A stretch of 43,301 bases of DNA from a virus (IMGVR_UViG_3300010373_000074:1-43301), one strand, 5' to 3'; shown: positions 1-7,017, counted from the stretch's first letter. Notes: a model not told the origin generated them from the letters alone. A program made the numbers and translations.

Positions 1-64
1 CGCGTTACCTTTTATTAAGGTTCGCCACGGTACGAGATAAATTCCGCATGGGGAGGAATATAGC

Positions 65-544
65 GTGGCCCTCGCGCGTTTCTCGGACAGGGGAAGGAAG
101 CCGTCGTCTGCGTCTGACGGTAAGCCGGCCGAACTCAGTAGCCTGCCGTCAGAAATATACTTCGATATCAGCAGATTCCGCGACTTCGCGATCATGCGCG
201 AAAGAGCCCTAGCGGAAATTCTAGGCGCCCCGCATAAGGGTTCCCAGCTTCGTGAATGCATCATCCGCCAAATGATGCTGGCCTTCGCGGGCAACCAAGT
301 TCTGCGCGTGTCTGACTATCAGAGATTGTGCGCGAGATTCGCGAGTCCGCCGGCCATCAGGACCGAAATCGGACGCCTGGAAGGCCGGAAAGTTTTGGTT
401 CTGCAACCCCATCCCGAGGATCGGAGGGCAACGGCGGTATGGCCGACCGAGCGGTCCATTCGATGGTTTAAGGCCAATATCCCTGACCTAAAGAGAAGAC
501 TTTTGCGAATTTTCAATGAGTTAGATAATACGAGTGTGGAGTAA
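65..544 (+). CDS. MarR-like winged-helix DNA-binding protein
   Basis: A 159-residue basic protein starting with GTG at 65, preceded by a strong ribosome binding site (GGGGAGGAA, 51-59). The middle and C-terminal half (about residues 50-140) looks like a MarR-type winged helix: helices, then a recognition stretch (PPAIRTEIGRLEGRKVL) and a wing with charged residues (HPEDRRATAVWPTERS). The wing is followed by a C-terminal helix that could dimerise. MarR-family proteins usually repress nearby promoters as dimers, often with a small ligand. It is separated from the repressor/Cro switch by about 100 bases and runs convergent to the repressor gene. It could be a phage regulator or the last host gene beside a prophage; the sequence does not decide this. 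Family assignment is by motif only. Confidence 0.7.
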   Translation: MALARFSDRGRKPSSASDGKPAELSSLPSEIYFDISRFRDFAIMRERALAEILGAPHKGSQLRECIIRQMMLAFAGNQVLRVSDYQRLCARFASPPAIRTEIGRLEGRKVLVLQPHPEDRRATAVWPTERSIRWFKANIPDLKRRLLRIFNELDNTSVE

Positions 545-643
545 ATCTTTCCTATTCGTATCCCGAACGACGGTTGTATGGTTCCTTACAGCGCTGGTTG
601 CGCGGGAGCCGAGAAGTTATGCCGAGTTGCCGTCCCTGCCGCT

Positions 644-970
644 CTAGACACCCTTGCGAGCCGAAGCCTCAGCAGCATCCAGAGATGGTAGAAGTTCGGC
701 CTCCAATTCTCGCGCCATCCTATGCGGCAGAGCCGACCAGTCCCCCAAAAATACATAGTCAAAGTTAGCCCCCTTGGTGCGGCATAACCGGTACAGGGGA
801 TAAGGTTGGATCGGGTGATTGCCCTGCATCCAATGGTTCAGGACGTGCTTTGACACGTTCATAGGCTCGGCAGCCTCAACATAGCTCATTCCGAGTAGCT
901 TGATGAGCCGCCGCAACCGCTCGCCAGATGCCCTCTGGTGGTCGGCTTGCGTCAAAATAGCGGTTTGCAC
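644..970 (-). CDS. CI-type phage repressor, short HTH protein
   Basis: Reads leftward, divergent from the cro-like gene at 1055. The open frame continues upstream to 1237, but that would run across the cro gene, so a GTG at 970 (another in frame at 979) is the likely start, giving 108 residues. It has an XRE-type helix-turn-helix (SYVEAAEPMNVSKHVLNHWM) followed by a region typical of short alphaproteobacterial phage repressors (GANFDYVFLGDWSALPHRM). It lacks a LexA-like peptidase domain, so SOS self-cleavage is not expected. From the divergent arrangement I infer that it represses the cro promoter at 1020-1047. The start is uncertain because no clear ribosome binding site precedes either GTG; an ATG at 889 is also possible but would cut into the N-terminal helix. 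Confidence 0.72.
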   Translation of the reverse strand: MQTAILTQADHQRASGERLRRLIKLLGMSYVEAAEPMNVSKHVLNHWMQGNHPIQPYPLYRLCRTKGANFDYVFLGDWSALPHRMARELEAELLPSLDAAEASARKGV

Positions 971-1019
971 GGGCAGCACGGTAGGGGTAAGCGCCGCTGC
1001 ACGCGGTAAAATAATGTGC

Positions 1020-1047
1020 TTGCCTAACGGTGAAGCCTCGCTATACT
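1020..1047 (+). promoter_or_regulatory. Promoter of cro-like gene, probably leaderless
   Basis: TTGCCT (1020-1025) and TATACT (1042-1047) are separated by 16 bases and match the sigma70 consensus well. Transcription would start about 7 bases after the -10 element, at or next to the A of the cro ATG (1055). No Shine-Dalgarno sequence lies before that ATG, which fits a leaderless message. An imperfect inverted repeat (GGTAA at 1005-1009, TTGCC at 1020-1024) overlaps the -35 and could be a repressor operator; that last point is inference. Confidence 0.6.
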
Positions 1048-1054
1048 GACACGT

Positions 1055-1282
1055 ATGGGATGCTTCACTCAACCGCAACGGACTCCGCTCGATGCCGTCA
1101 TTGCCGCCGTAGGCAGTGGGGCTGAGCTGGCTCGGCGCCTTGGGGTCAACAAGACAGCCGTTTCGCAATGGCGTCGCCGGGCCATCCCGGTCAACCGCGC
1201 CCGCGAAGTATCCAAGATAAGCGGCATCCCGCTTCACGAGCTGCGCCCCGACGTGTGGACGCCATCGGACGGTGATGCCTGA
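1055..1282 (+). CDS. Cro-like (YdaS-type) HTH regulator
   Basis: 75 residues, ATG at 1055. An XRE/YdaS-type helix-turn-helix lies at about residues 14-50 (GAELARRLGVNKTAVSQWRR, then IPVNRAREVSKISGIPLHEL). The tail LRPDVWTPSDGDA matches the usual end of Cro/YdaS proteins, where HELRPDIWP is a common ending. In such switches Cro represses the repressor promoter and commits the phage to lytic growth. It is divergent from the repressor at 644-970 with an 84-base control region between. There is no ribosome binding site, and a good -10 box sits only 7 bases upstream of the start codon, so translation is probably from a leaderless mRNA. Size and motif both fit the family. Confidence 0.82.
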   Translation: MGCFTQPQRTPLDAVIAAVGSGAELARRLGVNKTAVSQWRRRAIPVNRAREVSKISGIPLHELRPDVWTPSDGDA

Positions 1283-1323
1283 TGCCTAACCCGCACCCTT
1301 TTGAATCGGGGCGGCGGGTGATT

Positions 1324-1414
1324 GCCGCGCGTGGCTCCGCTCGCACTGAGAACGCGCGGCAGGGGGAGCGTAGTCCCGGCCGAATCCGTCAGAGGACACG
1401 GGGACTGCGCTCCC
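1324..1414 (+). ncRNA. Tandem hairpin RNA leader (candidate)
   Basis: Two strong hairpins lie next to each other in the 159-base gap between cro and the gene at 1442. Hairpin 1 pairs 1324-1332 with 1352-1360, nine perfect G/C-rich pairs with a 19-base loop. Hairpin 2 pairs 1364-1377 with 1401-1414, fourteen pairs including one G-U wobble, with a 23-base loop. No run of T follows, so neither is a standard intrinsic terminator. The pair could be an attenuation or antitermination leader, a small RNA, or a protein-binding site at the head of the early operon. The pairing is seen in the sequence; the function is inference. Confidence 0.45.
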
Positions 1415-1441
1415 TTCCCATTTGCAACACAAGGAAACCAA

Positions 1442-1648
1442 ATGTCTCGCGTATTTACGTTGACGATCCGTGGCACGTTGCCGGAAGGCTCTTTTGCCGA
1501 GGCGCGCTCGCTGAGTGCTCTGGAACCTGTCGCAGACGACGTGAAGCAGAAGCTTCTGCTGGCCGGCCTGTCGGATGCGACCGTGGAGAACTCGATTTCC
1601 ACGCCGCGCGGGCCACGCAAGCCGAAGGCGGTTGCCGCAGCGGCGTAA
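1442..1648 (+). CDS. Hypothetical early protein, 68 aa
   Basis: I chose ATG 1442 because it follows AAGGA (1432-1436) with good spacing, although the frame is open further upstream through the two hairpins of the leader. The 68-residue product begins SRVFTLTIRGTLPEGS and ends in an alanine-rich basic tail (RGPRKPKAVAAAA). A beta-strand-like start followed by one helix is all that can be read from it. It is the first gene after the structured leader, so it may depend on whatever that leader does. I do not recognise a family. Codon choice resembles the neighbours, which supports it being real. Confidence 0.6.
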   Translation: MSRVFTLTIRGTLPEGSFAEARSLSALEPVADDVKQKLLLAGLSDATVENSISTPRGPRKPKAVAAAA

Positions 1649-1738
1649 GCGTTTCCAGGGCACTGCCCGGAGCCGGTGAAAGCCCGGCGCTTCTCTTCAC
1701 AACCGGCATTGGTTTGTTTCGCCATCACGGCACTTACA

Positions 1739-2083
1739 ATGTCACAAAACCCTCAGAAAGCACGAAAAATGGCGCCCGCTGTTGAGGTCGCGCAACAGTT
1801 GCGTGGGTGGGTTGTTGACGACATTCGCGCGTGCAGCAACCGAGGCATAGTGAATGCAATCTATGAAGTCGCTCGGCACTACGGGCTAACGCCACGCCGT
1901 GTGCGCGCAATCTACCACGATGAAGTCAAAGCGCCGCTTGCGTGGGAATACCTGCAAGTGCAGCGCAAGAGAGTGGAACGTCTCGCAAGGCTGAATGCCG
2001 AGGCGTCCGAAATCCGGGAACAAATAAAGCAATTGGAGGGGCGGTGTTCCAATGTATCAAATCAACGGTTGCCTTGGTTTTGA
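1739..2083 (+). CDS. Hypothetical protein with HTH-like segment
   Basis: 114 residues from ATG 1739; the frame is open upstream, but this ATG begins the part with protein-like composition. The ribosome binding site is weak. A helix-turn-helix-like stretch (AIYEVARHYGLTPRRVRAIY) lies at about residues 40-60, followed by a charged helix (QRKRVERLARLNAEASEIRE) that could form a coiled coil. This suggests a small DNA-binding protein of the early region, possibly dimeric. The last dozen residues look unstructured. No family is recognised beyond the HTH resemblance. Confidence 0.6.
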   Translation: MSQNPQKARKMAPAVEVAQQLRGWVVDDIRACSNRGIVNAIYEVARHYGLTPRRVRAIYHDEVKAPLAWEYLQVQRKRVERLARLNAEASEIREQIKQLEGRCSNVSNQRLPWF

Positions 2084-2176
2084 CCGGGGCTTTCCAGGCT
2101 GTCGGGCGCAGGTCCACGCGGTTTGCCACGTGGGCAATGGATTGCCGGGATCGCTGGGCGAAGAGGGTCTAGCGTG

Positions 2177-2770
2177 ATGGCTGGGTGTCCTAAAGGCACG
2201 AAGCGATCGGCAGTGACCAAGGCAGCAATTGGCAGCGCGTCGTCTAAGCGATGGGAAAATGCGGAATTCCGTAAGGCGATGACTCCGAAGCTTTCAGCGG
2301 CAGCTAAGGCTCGTTGGAGCCGGGAGCCTCGCGATGAGAATGGCAAGCTAACCAACCCAGCTTTGCGCAAGCACATAGATCGCATCAACCGCCGGAGGAG
2401 CATAGACGATCGCTGGCGCGAGAAGCTGAGCGATGCGGCCCGCCAGTATTGGCAATCGTCTGACAGGCTTATCCGACCCGACGAGAGGATGCTTGCCATC
2501 ATACACGAGAACAACGCCGGACCTGTCGGTATGCAAGCGACCGCCGACACGCTTGGCATCACCGTATCCACGCTGCGCCGTATTCTTCGCGATTACGACA
2601 TCGTTTGGCGGAAATCCAGATCGGCTGCGAAAGTGGCCCCCGAGGTTGGACACCCGTCCAACAACGCAGCGGTAGTCGCTGCGTCCGTGCCTGACGTTTT
2701 CCCTCCCGAAACTGGCGACTCCGATGCTTACGAACCCATCGGGGTCGCCTCTTTTGAGGAGGCCGCATAA
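2177..2770 (+). CDS. DNA-binding protein, NUMOD3-like and HTH motifs
   Basis: 197 residues from ATG 2177 (a GTG at 2174 is also in frame), with GAGGG about 9 bases upstream. The N-terminal third is very basic and contains repeated short helices of the type AAKARWSREPR and WREKLSDAARQYW. These resemble NUMOD3-type DNA-binding modules, which are often found in homing endonucleases, but no GIY-YIG or HNH catalytic motif is present. A helix-turn-helix follows at about residues 115-140 (MQATADTLGITVSTLRRILR). The C-terminal 50 residues are acidic and probably disordered. It lies 2 bases before the GcrA-like gene and is probably in the same transcript. A regulatory role is more likely than nuclease activity. 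Confidence 0.65.
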   Translation: MAGCPKGTKRSAVTKAAIGSASSKRWENAEFRKAMTPKLSAAAKARWSREPRDENGKLTNPALRKHIDRINRRRSIDDRWREKLSDAARQYWQSSDRLIRPDERMLAIIHENNAGPVGMQATADTLGITVSTLRRILRDYDIVWRKSRSAAKVAPEVGHPSNNAAVVAASVPDVFPPETGDSDAYEPIGVASFEEAA

Positions 2771-2772
2771 CG

Positions 2773-3528
2773 ATGCGCGGCGAAGAATGGTCAGAAGAAG
2801 ACATTGTCCGGCTTCGGCAGCTTTGGAACGAGGGTCATTCTGCTGCCGAGATCGGGAGGCGCATCAAGAAGTCCAAGAATGCGGTGATCGGCAAGGTGCG
2901 GCGCATTGGTCTTGTGCACAGACCAAATCCAGTCGCTTGCGGTCGCCCGTTTACCGACGAGGAAAGCGAGATCATCCGAGATGGCGTCGAGTCTGGCCTA
3001 GACGACGATCAAATCGCGGCGCGCCTCACTGACCGGTCTCGCGTGTCTGTGCAGCGCAAGAGATATCGGATGGACCTCCTGCTAAGCGAGGATACCGCCC
3101 GTCGCTTGCAAATGCAGGGCTCAATCAAAAGCGCGGCTAAGGCTCGGGCGAAGCATCGCATCAATCATGCTGCTTCCATCCGGAGGGCTGCTCAGGCTCG
3201 GCAGGAGGCATTCTCTGCCGCCGCTGAACAGGCGAACGGCATTCCTCCGGGTCAATCATCGCAAGCGGTTGTTCCGATGAAACCATTCATGGTCAACGAC
3301 GGCGTGCCCAAGCCGCCGACGTTTCCCGTCCATGCGTTCGATCTGCTTTGTGAGGCCATCCGCAACGACGAGCGGCCGGCGGACGGTTGCCGTTGGCTCG
3401 TGAACGATGGCGGGCCGTGGATGGTGTGCGCCGCCAAGCGTGAACTAGGCGAGAGCTACTGCACGGATCATCTCTCACGTGCCTTTCGGCCATTCGTGGC
3501 GAAACGACAATTGGAGGATGCGGCATGA
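2773..3528 (+). CDS. gcrA: GcrA-family cell-cycle regulator
   Basis: 251 residues. The N-terminus has the GcrA DNA-binding HTH (EEWSEEDIVRLRQLW, then SAAEIGRRI and NAVIGKVRRIGL). The C-terminus has the conserved GcrA ending, with a CRW motif followed by cysteines and a SYC..H..RAF-type stretch (GESYCTDHLSRAFR). In Caulobacter, GcrA binds sigma70-RNA polymerase and stimulates promoters carrying CcrM-methylated GANTC sites. The protein is longer than host GcrA (about 170 residues) because of a second HTH-like repeat (FTDEESEIIRDG, SGLDDDQIAARL) and a basic helix in the middle. It overlaps the next gene by 4 bases (ATGA). A phage copy could redirect host promoters or fire phage promoters at a cell-cycle stage; that is inference. 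Confidence 0.85.
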   Translation: MRGEEWSEEDIVRLRQLWNEGHSAAEIGRRIKKSKNAVIGKVRRIGLVHRPNPVACGRPFTDEESEIIRDGVESGLDDDQIAARLTDRSRVSVQRKRYRMDLLLSEDTARRLQMQGSIKSAAKARAKHRINHAASIRRAAQARQEAFSAAAEQANGIPPGQSSQAVVPMKPFMVNDGVPKPPTFPVHAFDLLCEAIRNDERPADGCRWLVNDGGPWMVCAAKRELGESYCTDHLSRAFRPFVAKRQLEDAA

Positions 3529-3809
3529 ACCGCGACGAACGCCTGGCATCGCTTTTGGAGCGCAACGTGAGGCTAGAGACGGAGCGCAAGGAGCGAAGCG
3601 AAGACATTCGCGAACTTCACAAGGAGGTTGCATCGGCAGGCTACGATCTGCCGGCGTTTCGCTTGGTCGTGAAGCGGGCGATGGAGGCCGACGACAAAAA
3701 ACGCAAGCGCGAGACTGCCGAGCAGATTGCTGAGAGCATGATGGCGGCGTTGGGTGTGCTTGGGGATATGCCGCTCGGTGTTGCCGCGTTAGAGCGCGCG
3801 GTCGCGTGA
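3525..3809 (+). CDS. gapR: GapR-like nucleoid protein (DUF2312)
   Basis: 94 residues starting at ATG 3525, inside the stop of the GcrA-like gene. The arrangement matches the DUF2312/GapR family: a helix (RLASLLERNVRLETERKERS), an EDIRELHKEVASAGYDL core, AFRLVVKRAM, then a final helix (EQIAESMMAALG). GapR is a small alphaproteobacterial protein that binds overtwisted AT-rich DNA ahead of replication and transcription forks and helps gyrase and topoisomerase IV. A phage copy beside a GcrA homologue suggests that the phage manages host chromosome topology and the cell cycle, or protects its own replication forks. The family call is strong by motif; the exact role is inference. Confidence 0.85.
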   Translation: MNRDERLASLLERNVRLETERKERSEDIRELHKEVASAGYDLPAFRLVVKRAMEADDKKRKRETAEQIAESMMAALGVLGDMPLGVAALERAVA

Positions 3810-4288
3810 GTCGTTACGCGCCAGAGCACATGCTGCAAAAGGCGTGTGCGAAGTTCCTCAATCACGCGCTGCCGCCCGATGTCTGGTTTACCGCGATCGA
3901 TCACGCGACACGTAGCGCGACTGAGGGGCAGGACAAGAAGGCGCGTGGCGTAAAGCCGGGGTTGCCCGATCTTATGTTCAAGTTCGACCGACGCACGGTA
4001 TGGATCGAGCTTAAGACCGAGAAATGGCGCCTCCAGGATACGCAGGAAAGCGTTCGCGATATGCTGACGGGCAATGGCGACGACTGGCACGTAGCGCGCT
4101 CCATCGATGACGTAGAGGCCATTCTACGCAGCTATGGGCTGGCCCTACGCGCCACGGCAGGCGGCATCACCGAAAGGCTGCAACAGCGTCTGGAGATGCC
4201 CCGCAAGGCCGGCAAGCCACGCGTCGCCAAGCCGAGTGCTAGCCGCATTCGTCGCACCGAGGCATTGCGGAAGAGGATCGCGTTTTGA
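3806..4288 (+). CDS. VRR-NUC domain nuclease
   Basis: 160 residues from GTG 3806, coupled to the previous gene by a GTGA overlap. Residues about 1-110 form a VRR-NUC domain of the PD-(D/E)XK superfamily: the family G.PDL motif (GVKPGLPDLMF, Asp55), then WIELKTEK with Glu68 and Lys70, and an LQDTQ stretch. All catalytic residues expected for the fold are present. The C-terminal 50 residues are basic and rich in R/K, possibly extra DNA contacts. Phage VRR-NUC proteins are usually grouped with primase and helicase genes and are thought to act as structure-specific nucleases or resolvases during replication and recombination. Confidence 0.88.
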   Translation: MSRYAPEHMLQKACAKFLNHALPPDVWFTAIDHATRSATEGQDKKARGVKPGLPDLMFKFDRRTVWIELKTEKWRLQDTQESVRDMLTGNGDDWHVARSIDDVEAILRSYGLALRATAGGITERLQQRLEMPRKAGKPRVAKPSASRIRRTEALRKRIAF

Positions 4289-4464
4289 GCGCCATCGACA
4301 CAGCGGCGCTGGACGAAGCCGTGCGGCGGTTTCCAGCGCTCCTATCGTTATGCCGAACGACGAATCCTCTGTGCGTGATCGCATGGCCCTTTGACGTGAT
4401 GGAGGCCATCGTTCGCGAATACCGCCTGGTGCTTGCGGAGCGCAACAGGGGGCGTGGGGTGTGA
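4285..4464 (+). CDS. Small hypothetical protein, TTG start
   Basis: 59 residues from TTG 4285, overlapping the TGA of the nuclease gene (TTGA) and ending in a GTGTGA that provides the GTG start of the next gene. The overlaps at both ends copy the pattern of the rest of this operon, which is the main evidence that it is real. The product is one amphipathic helix, a turn with two Cys (LSLCRTTNPLCVIAW), then a second helix (FDVMEAIVREYRLVLAERNR). No family is recognised. Confidence 0.6.
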   Translation: MSAIDTAALDEAVRRFPALLSLCRTTNPLCVIAWPFDVMEAIVREYRLVLAERNRGRGV

Positions 4465-4661
4465 TCCAGCGCCGCGACGATCCCGCAGACGCCCTATGCC
4501 TCCAGTGTGGCATGTGGTGGCCTCCAGGCCACGAATGCACTCACGACGTAACCGCGCCATGCAGCAAGTGCAGCGGTCCCGTAGGGCTACGTTGTTTCGC
4601 GTCGAAAGACGGAATTTGCTGGCGGTGCAGCTCGGGCATTCCGTTGCGGGCGCCGTTGTGA
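4461..4661 (+). CDS. Small zinc-ribbon-like protein
   Basis: 66 residues from GTG 4461, coupled to both neighbours by 4-base overlaps. It carries seven cysteines and two histidines in pairs (CLQC, HEC, CSKC, C, CWRC), a pattern expected for one or two structural zinc sites. Aromatic residues (MWWPPGH) sit between the first two pairs. Such mini zinc proteins are common in phage replication operons and may bind nucleic acid or a host enzyme. No specific family is recognised. Confidence 0.68.
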   Translation: MIQRRDDPADALCLQCGMWWPPGHECTHDVTAPCSKCSGPVGLRCFASKDGICWRCSSGIPLRAPL

Positions 4662-4861
4662 TCGTTGAACCGCCATACGAAGTGCGGCAGCGCGCGTGGG
4701 AACGCGCCTATGTTCTGCGGCAGGAATTCGATGAGTTCCTATTGATGGAGCAGCGCATACGCGCCGAAGTCGTAATCCAGACCGGACCTGAGCATCTTGG
4801 CTGGAACGAGATTGGCGAGATGGCTTGCCTCTACTCGGCTATTGCCGGGGCGCGCGTATGA
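4658..4861 (+). CDS. Small hypothetical helical protein
   Basis: 67 residues from GTG 4658, which overlaps the stop of the preceding gene (GTGA); the end overlaps the ATG of the primase-helicase gene. The frame is open upstream as well, but the overlap pattern of this operon favours GTG 4658. The protein is largely helical and charged (EVRQRAWERAYVLRQEFDEF), with a second helix at the end (LGWNEIGEMACLYSAIAG). Its place directly before the primase-helicase suggests a role in replication, possibly as a loading or accessory factor; this is inference only. Confidence 0.6.
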   Translation: MIVEPPYEVRQRAWERAYVLRQEFDEFLLMEQRIRAEVVIQTGPEHLGWNEIGEMACLYSAIAGARV

Positions 4862-7017
4862 TGTCTGCAACCGGATCGAATGGAACGCCTCACGAGGCCG
4901 TCCCAAATTATGTCAGTTCCCTAAGGGCTAGGCTGTGGGACGCGGGCTTTCGACCAGTCGCAATCTATAATTGGGACTTGGAATGGATAAGTCCGGACAA
5001 TCGCGGGAAACAGCCGAAAGGCAACGCGTGGCGCGAGCGTGCTCTACGCGACCCGCCAGAGGCAACAACAGCGAGCGTCGATCCCAATGCCGTTAACACT
5101 GGCATACTCTCCGATGGCTTGCGGGCTATCGACATTGATATCGACAATCCGACGCTCGCCCATACAGTAAAATCGATGGCGCTTAGCCGATTCGGTGAAG
5201 CACCCATGCGCTACCGGGACAATTCACCGCGCGTGCTACTTCTTTATCGCGCCGAAACCGGGCAGCCGCCAAAGCTTCTGATCACGTCCACACTCGGAAA
5301 GGTCGAAATTCTCGGGGCCGGTCAGCAATTCGTAGCGTTCGGGACACATAAAACCGGAGCACCGCTCCAATGGATGCCAGAGGCGCCCGGAGAAGCCTCC
5401 GCTGATACACTACCGGCGATATCCGAGGCGGACGTTCAGGCGTTCCTAGAGGACGCCTCGCGCGTCTTGGGCGCCAAGGCGCCGGGACCAGCCGCCGCTG
5501 GCGCCGTAGCCTCTCCACGCGGGCTTGGAGCCGATCCTTTACAGGTCGTCGCGGCGCTCGTCGCCATCCCGAACAATGGCCCTCCAGATTGGGAATACTG
5601 GAATCGTATCGGCATGGCGGCGTGGGCTGCCACCGGCGGGTCTGCCGCAGGGCGGGCAGCCTGGCATGCGTGGTCCCAGCAGAACCCGGCCTATGATCCA
5701 GCGGCAGCGGACGAGCGCTGGAACCATTATGCCATCTCTCCACCCAGCAGGATCGGCGCCGGAACACTCTTCCACCTAGCTCGCGAGGCCGAGCCTGCGG
5801 TTGCCGACGATCCTACCCCGGACCCCGAAACAACCGATCCAGGTTGGTGGGAATCGCTGGAGCGGCGGTTTGAAGACGGCGTAAGTGGTGAAATCGACGA
5901 ACCTCCGCAGACCTCCGCGACCTCCGCAGAAGCCAAAACGAGTTCGGTCATCGACCCGCGCGACTGGACGGCGCCGGCTCCGCTGCGTCAGTGGCTCGTA
6001 CAGGACTGGATACCAATTGGCTACGTGACGGGGCTGTACGGCGATGGTGGCCTAGGAAAATCCCTGTTGGCGCAGCAGCTCATGACCAGCGTCGCTTGCG
6101 CTCTTCCTTGGCTGGGAATGGACGTGAAGGGCGGAAAGTCTTTCGGCTTCATGTGTGAAGACGATCCGGATGAATTGCATCGCAGGCAGGAGTCCATAAA
6201 CGGAGCCTATGGCCTACAAATGCGTCACCTGGAGAATCTAAGATATTCTAGTAGGGTAGGTGCAGACAACTTATTAATGACATTTGACGAACGCAATCGT
6301 GGCAATCCGACAGAACTCTTTAGGAACCTTGCGAAATATCTTTCGGACTATCGGCCGAAGTTGGTCGTTATAGACACTCTAGCTGATACGTTCGGAGGAG
6401 ATGAAATCAAAAGGGCTCACGCTAGGCTTTTCATACAGGGGATATGCGGCAATTTAGCACGAGAATACGAATGCGCTGTTGTCATATGCGCCCATCCTTC
6501 TGCGGCTGGTATATCTTCTGGGTCGGGTACTGGCGGCTCCACAGCATGGTCAAATACATTCCGTTCTCGCCTTTACCTACAGGCTCAGAAAGAGCAGCCG
6601 GACGGGCGTGTCCTTTCGCGAATGAAGGCCAATTATGCCCCCGCTAATGCGGAGTTGAGTCTGGAATGGCGCGACGGATGTTTCATGCCGAAGACATCGG
6701 CCGCACGTCTTCCGGCCATCCAGTGGAATGATATTCAGGTCATATTCGCAGAGATTGTAAGGGGCTGGCATGCTGGTGAGCCCTGGTCCAACTCCCCGCA
6801 GACGAAGCGAATCGGCCGTTATCTACCTCTCTGGGCACAGGTCCATCTCGGCATCCAAGAGCGCGTGGTAGCCAAATTTATCGATGAGTGGCTTGCCGGT
6901 GGCTACCTGAAATCGGCTGTTTTCGATGCCCACCGTAAAGTCTTCGGGCTCAAGGTAGTCCGCCATCTACAACCGCCGGTTGGTGATGCGGAGCTTGCGG
7001 AGGTTCCGAATTCATGA
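4858..7017 (+). CDS. Primase-polymerase / RecA-fold helicase fusion
   Basis: 719 residues from ATG 4858 (ATGA overlap). The N-terminal 220 residues are a prim-pol domain: the metal-binding run Asp92-Ile-Asp94-Ile-Asp96 follows NTGILSDG, and GKVEILGAGQQFVAFG fits its second motif. A PriCT-like module follows (W.YWNRIGMAAWAATGG to LFHLARE). After a Pro/Thr-rich linker comes a RecA/RepA-like ATPase with Walker A GDGGLGKS (Lys401) and Walker B LVVIDTLADTF (Asp506), then a HPS motif and a C-terminal winged-helix-like part. It should prime and unwind phage DNA. No separate DNA polymerase gene is seen, so the phage probably uses the host replicase. The stretch at about 6230-6640 is visibly more AT-rich than the flanks, suggesting that the ATPase part came from another source. 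Confidence 0.88.
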   Translation: MMSATGSNGTPHEAVPNYVSSLRARLWDAGFRPVAIYNWDLEWISPDNRGKQPKGNAWRERALRDPPEATTASVDPNAVNTGILSDGLRAIDIDIDNPTLAHTVKSMALSRFGEAPMRYRDNSPRVLLLYRAETGQPPKLLITSTLGKVEILGAGQQFVAFGTHKTGAPLQWMPEAPGEASADTLPAISEADVQAFLEDASRVLGAKAPGPAAAGAVASPRGLGADPLQVVAALVAIPNNGPPDWEYWNRIGMAAWAATGGSAAGRAAWHAWSQQNPAYDPAAADERWNHYAISPPSRIGAGTLFHLAREAEPAVADDPTPDPETTDPGWWESLERRFEDGVSGEIDEPPQTSATSAEAKTSSVIDPRDWTAPAPLRQWLVQDWIPIGYVTGLYGDGGLGKSLLAQQLMTSVACALPWLGMDVKGGKSFGFMCEDDPDELHRRQESINGAYGLQMRHLENLRYSSRVGADNLLMTFDERNRGNPTELFRNLAKYLSDYRPKLVVIDTLADTFGGDEIKRAHARLFIQGICGNLAREYECAVVICAHPSAAGISSGSGTGGSTAWSNTFRSRLYLQAQKEQPDGRVLSRMKANYAPANAELSLEWRDGCFMPKTSAARLPAIQWNDIQVIFAEIVRGWHAGEPWSNSPQTKRIGRYLPLWAQVHLGIQERVVAKFIDEWLAGGYLKSAVFDAHRKVFGLKVVRHLQPPVGDAELAEVPNS
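5901..5929 (+). repeat. Three direct repeats ACCTCCGCAG in helicase linker
   Basis: Copies at 5901-5910, 5911-5919 (last base differs) and 5920-5929 are in tandem. They encode part of the Pro/Thr/Ser-rich linker between primase and ATPase domains. The same word in reverse (CTGCGGAGGT) recurs around 6995-7199, just after the gene. They may be protein-binding sites or only a low-complexity linker. Confidence 0.6.

Noticed and set aside
7-21. ACCTT-TTATT-AAGGT palindrome upstream of the first gene
   Set aside because: Five-base arms are too short to call an operator; it may be an autoregulatory site for the MarR-like protein, but this is not supported further.
574-768. Open frame of 64 codons rightward from ATG 574
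   Set aside because: It runs against the 3' end of the repressor gene, has poor composition (many Pro, Arg, Ser) and no ribosome binding site.
1282-1785. Long frames through the cro downstream region on both strands
   Set aside because: They cross the two hairpins and the 68-residue gene at 1442 in other frames; their products are Arg/Ser/Gly-rich without pattern. The frame at 1442 with AAGGA upstream is better.
5282-5767. 161-codon minus-strand frame in the primase region
   Set aside because: Shadow of the primase-helicase gene in GC-rich DNA; the product is Arg/Pro-rich.
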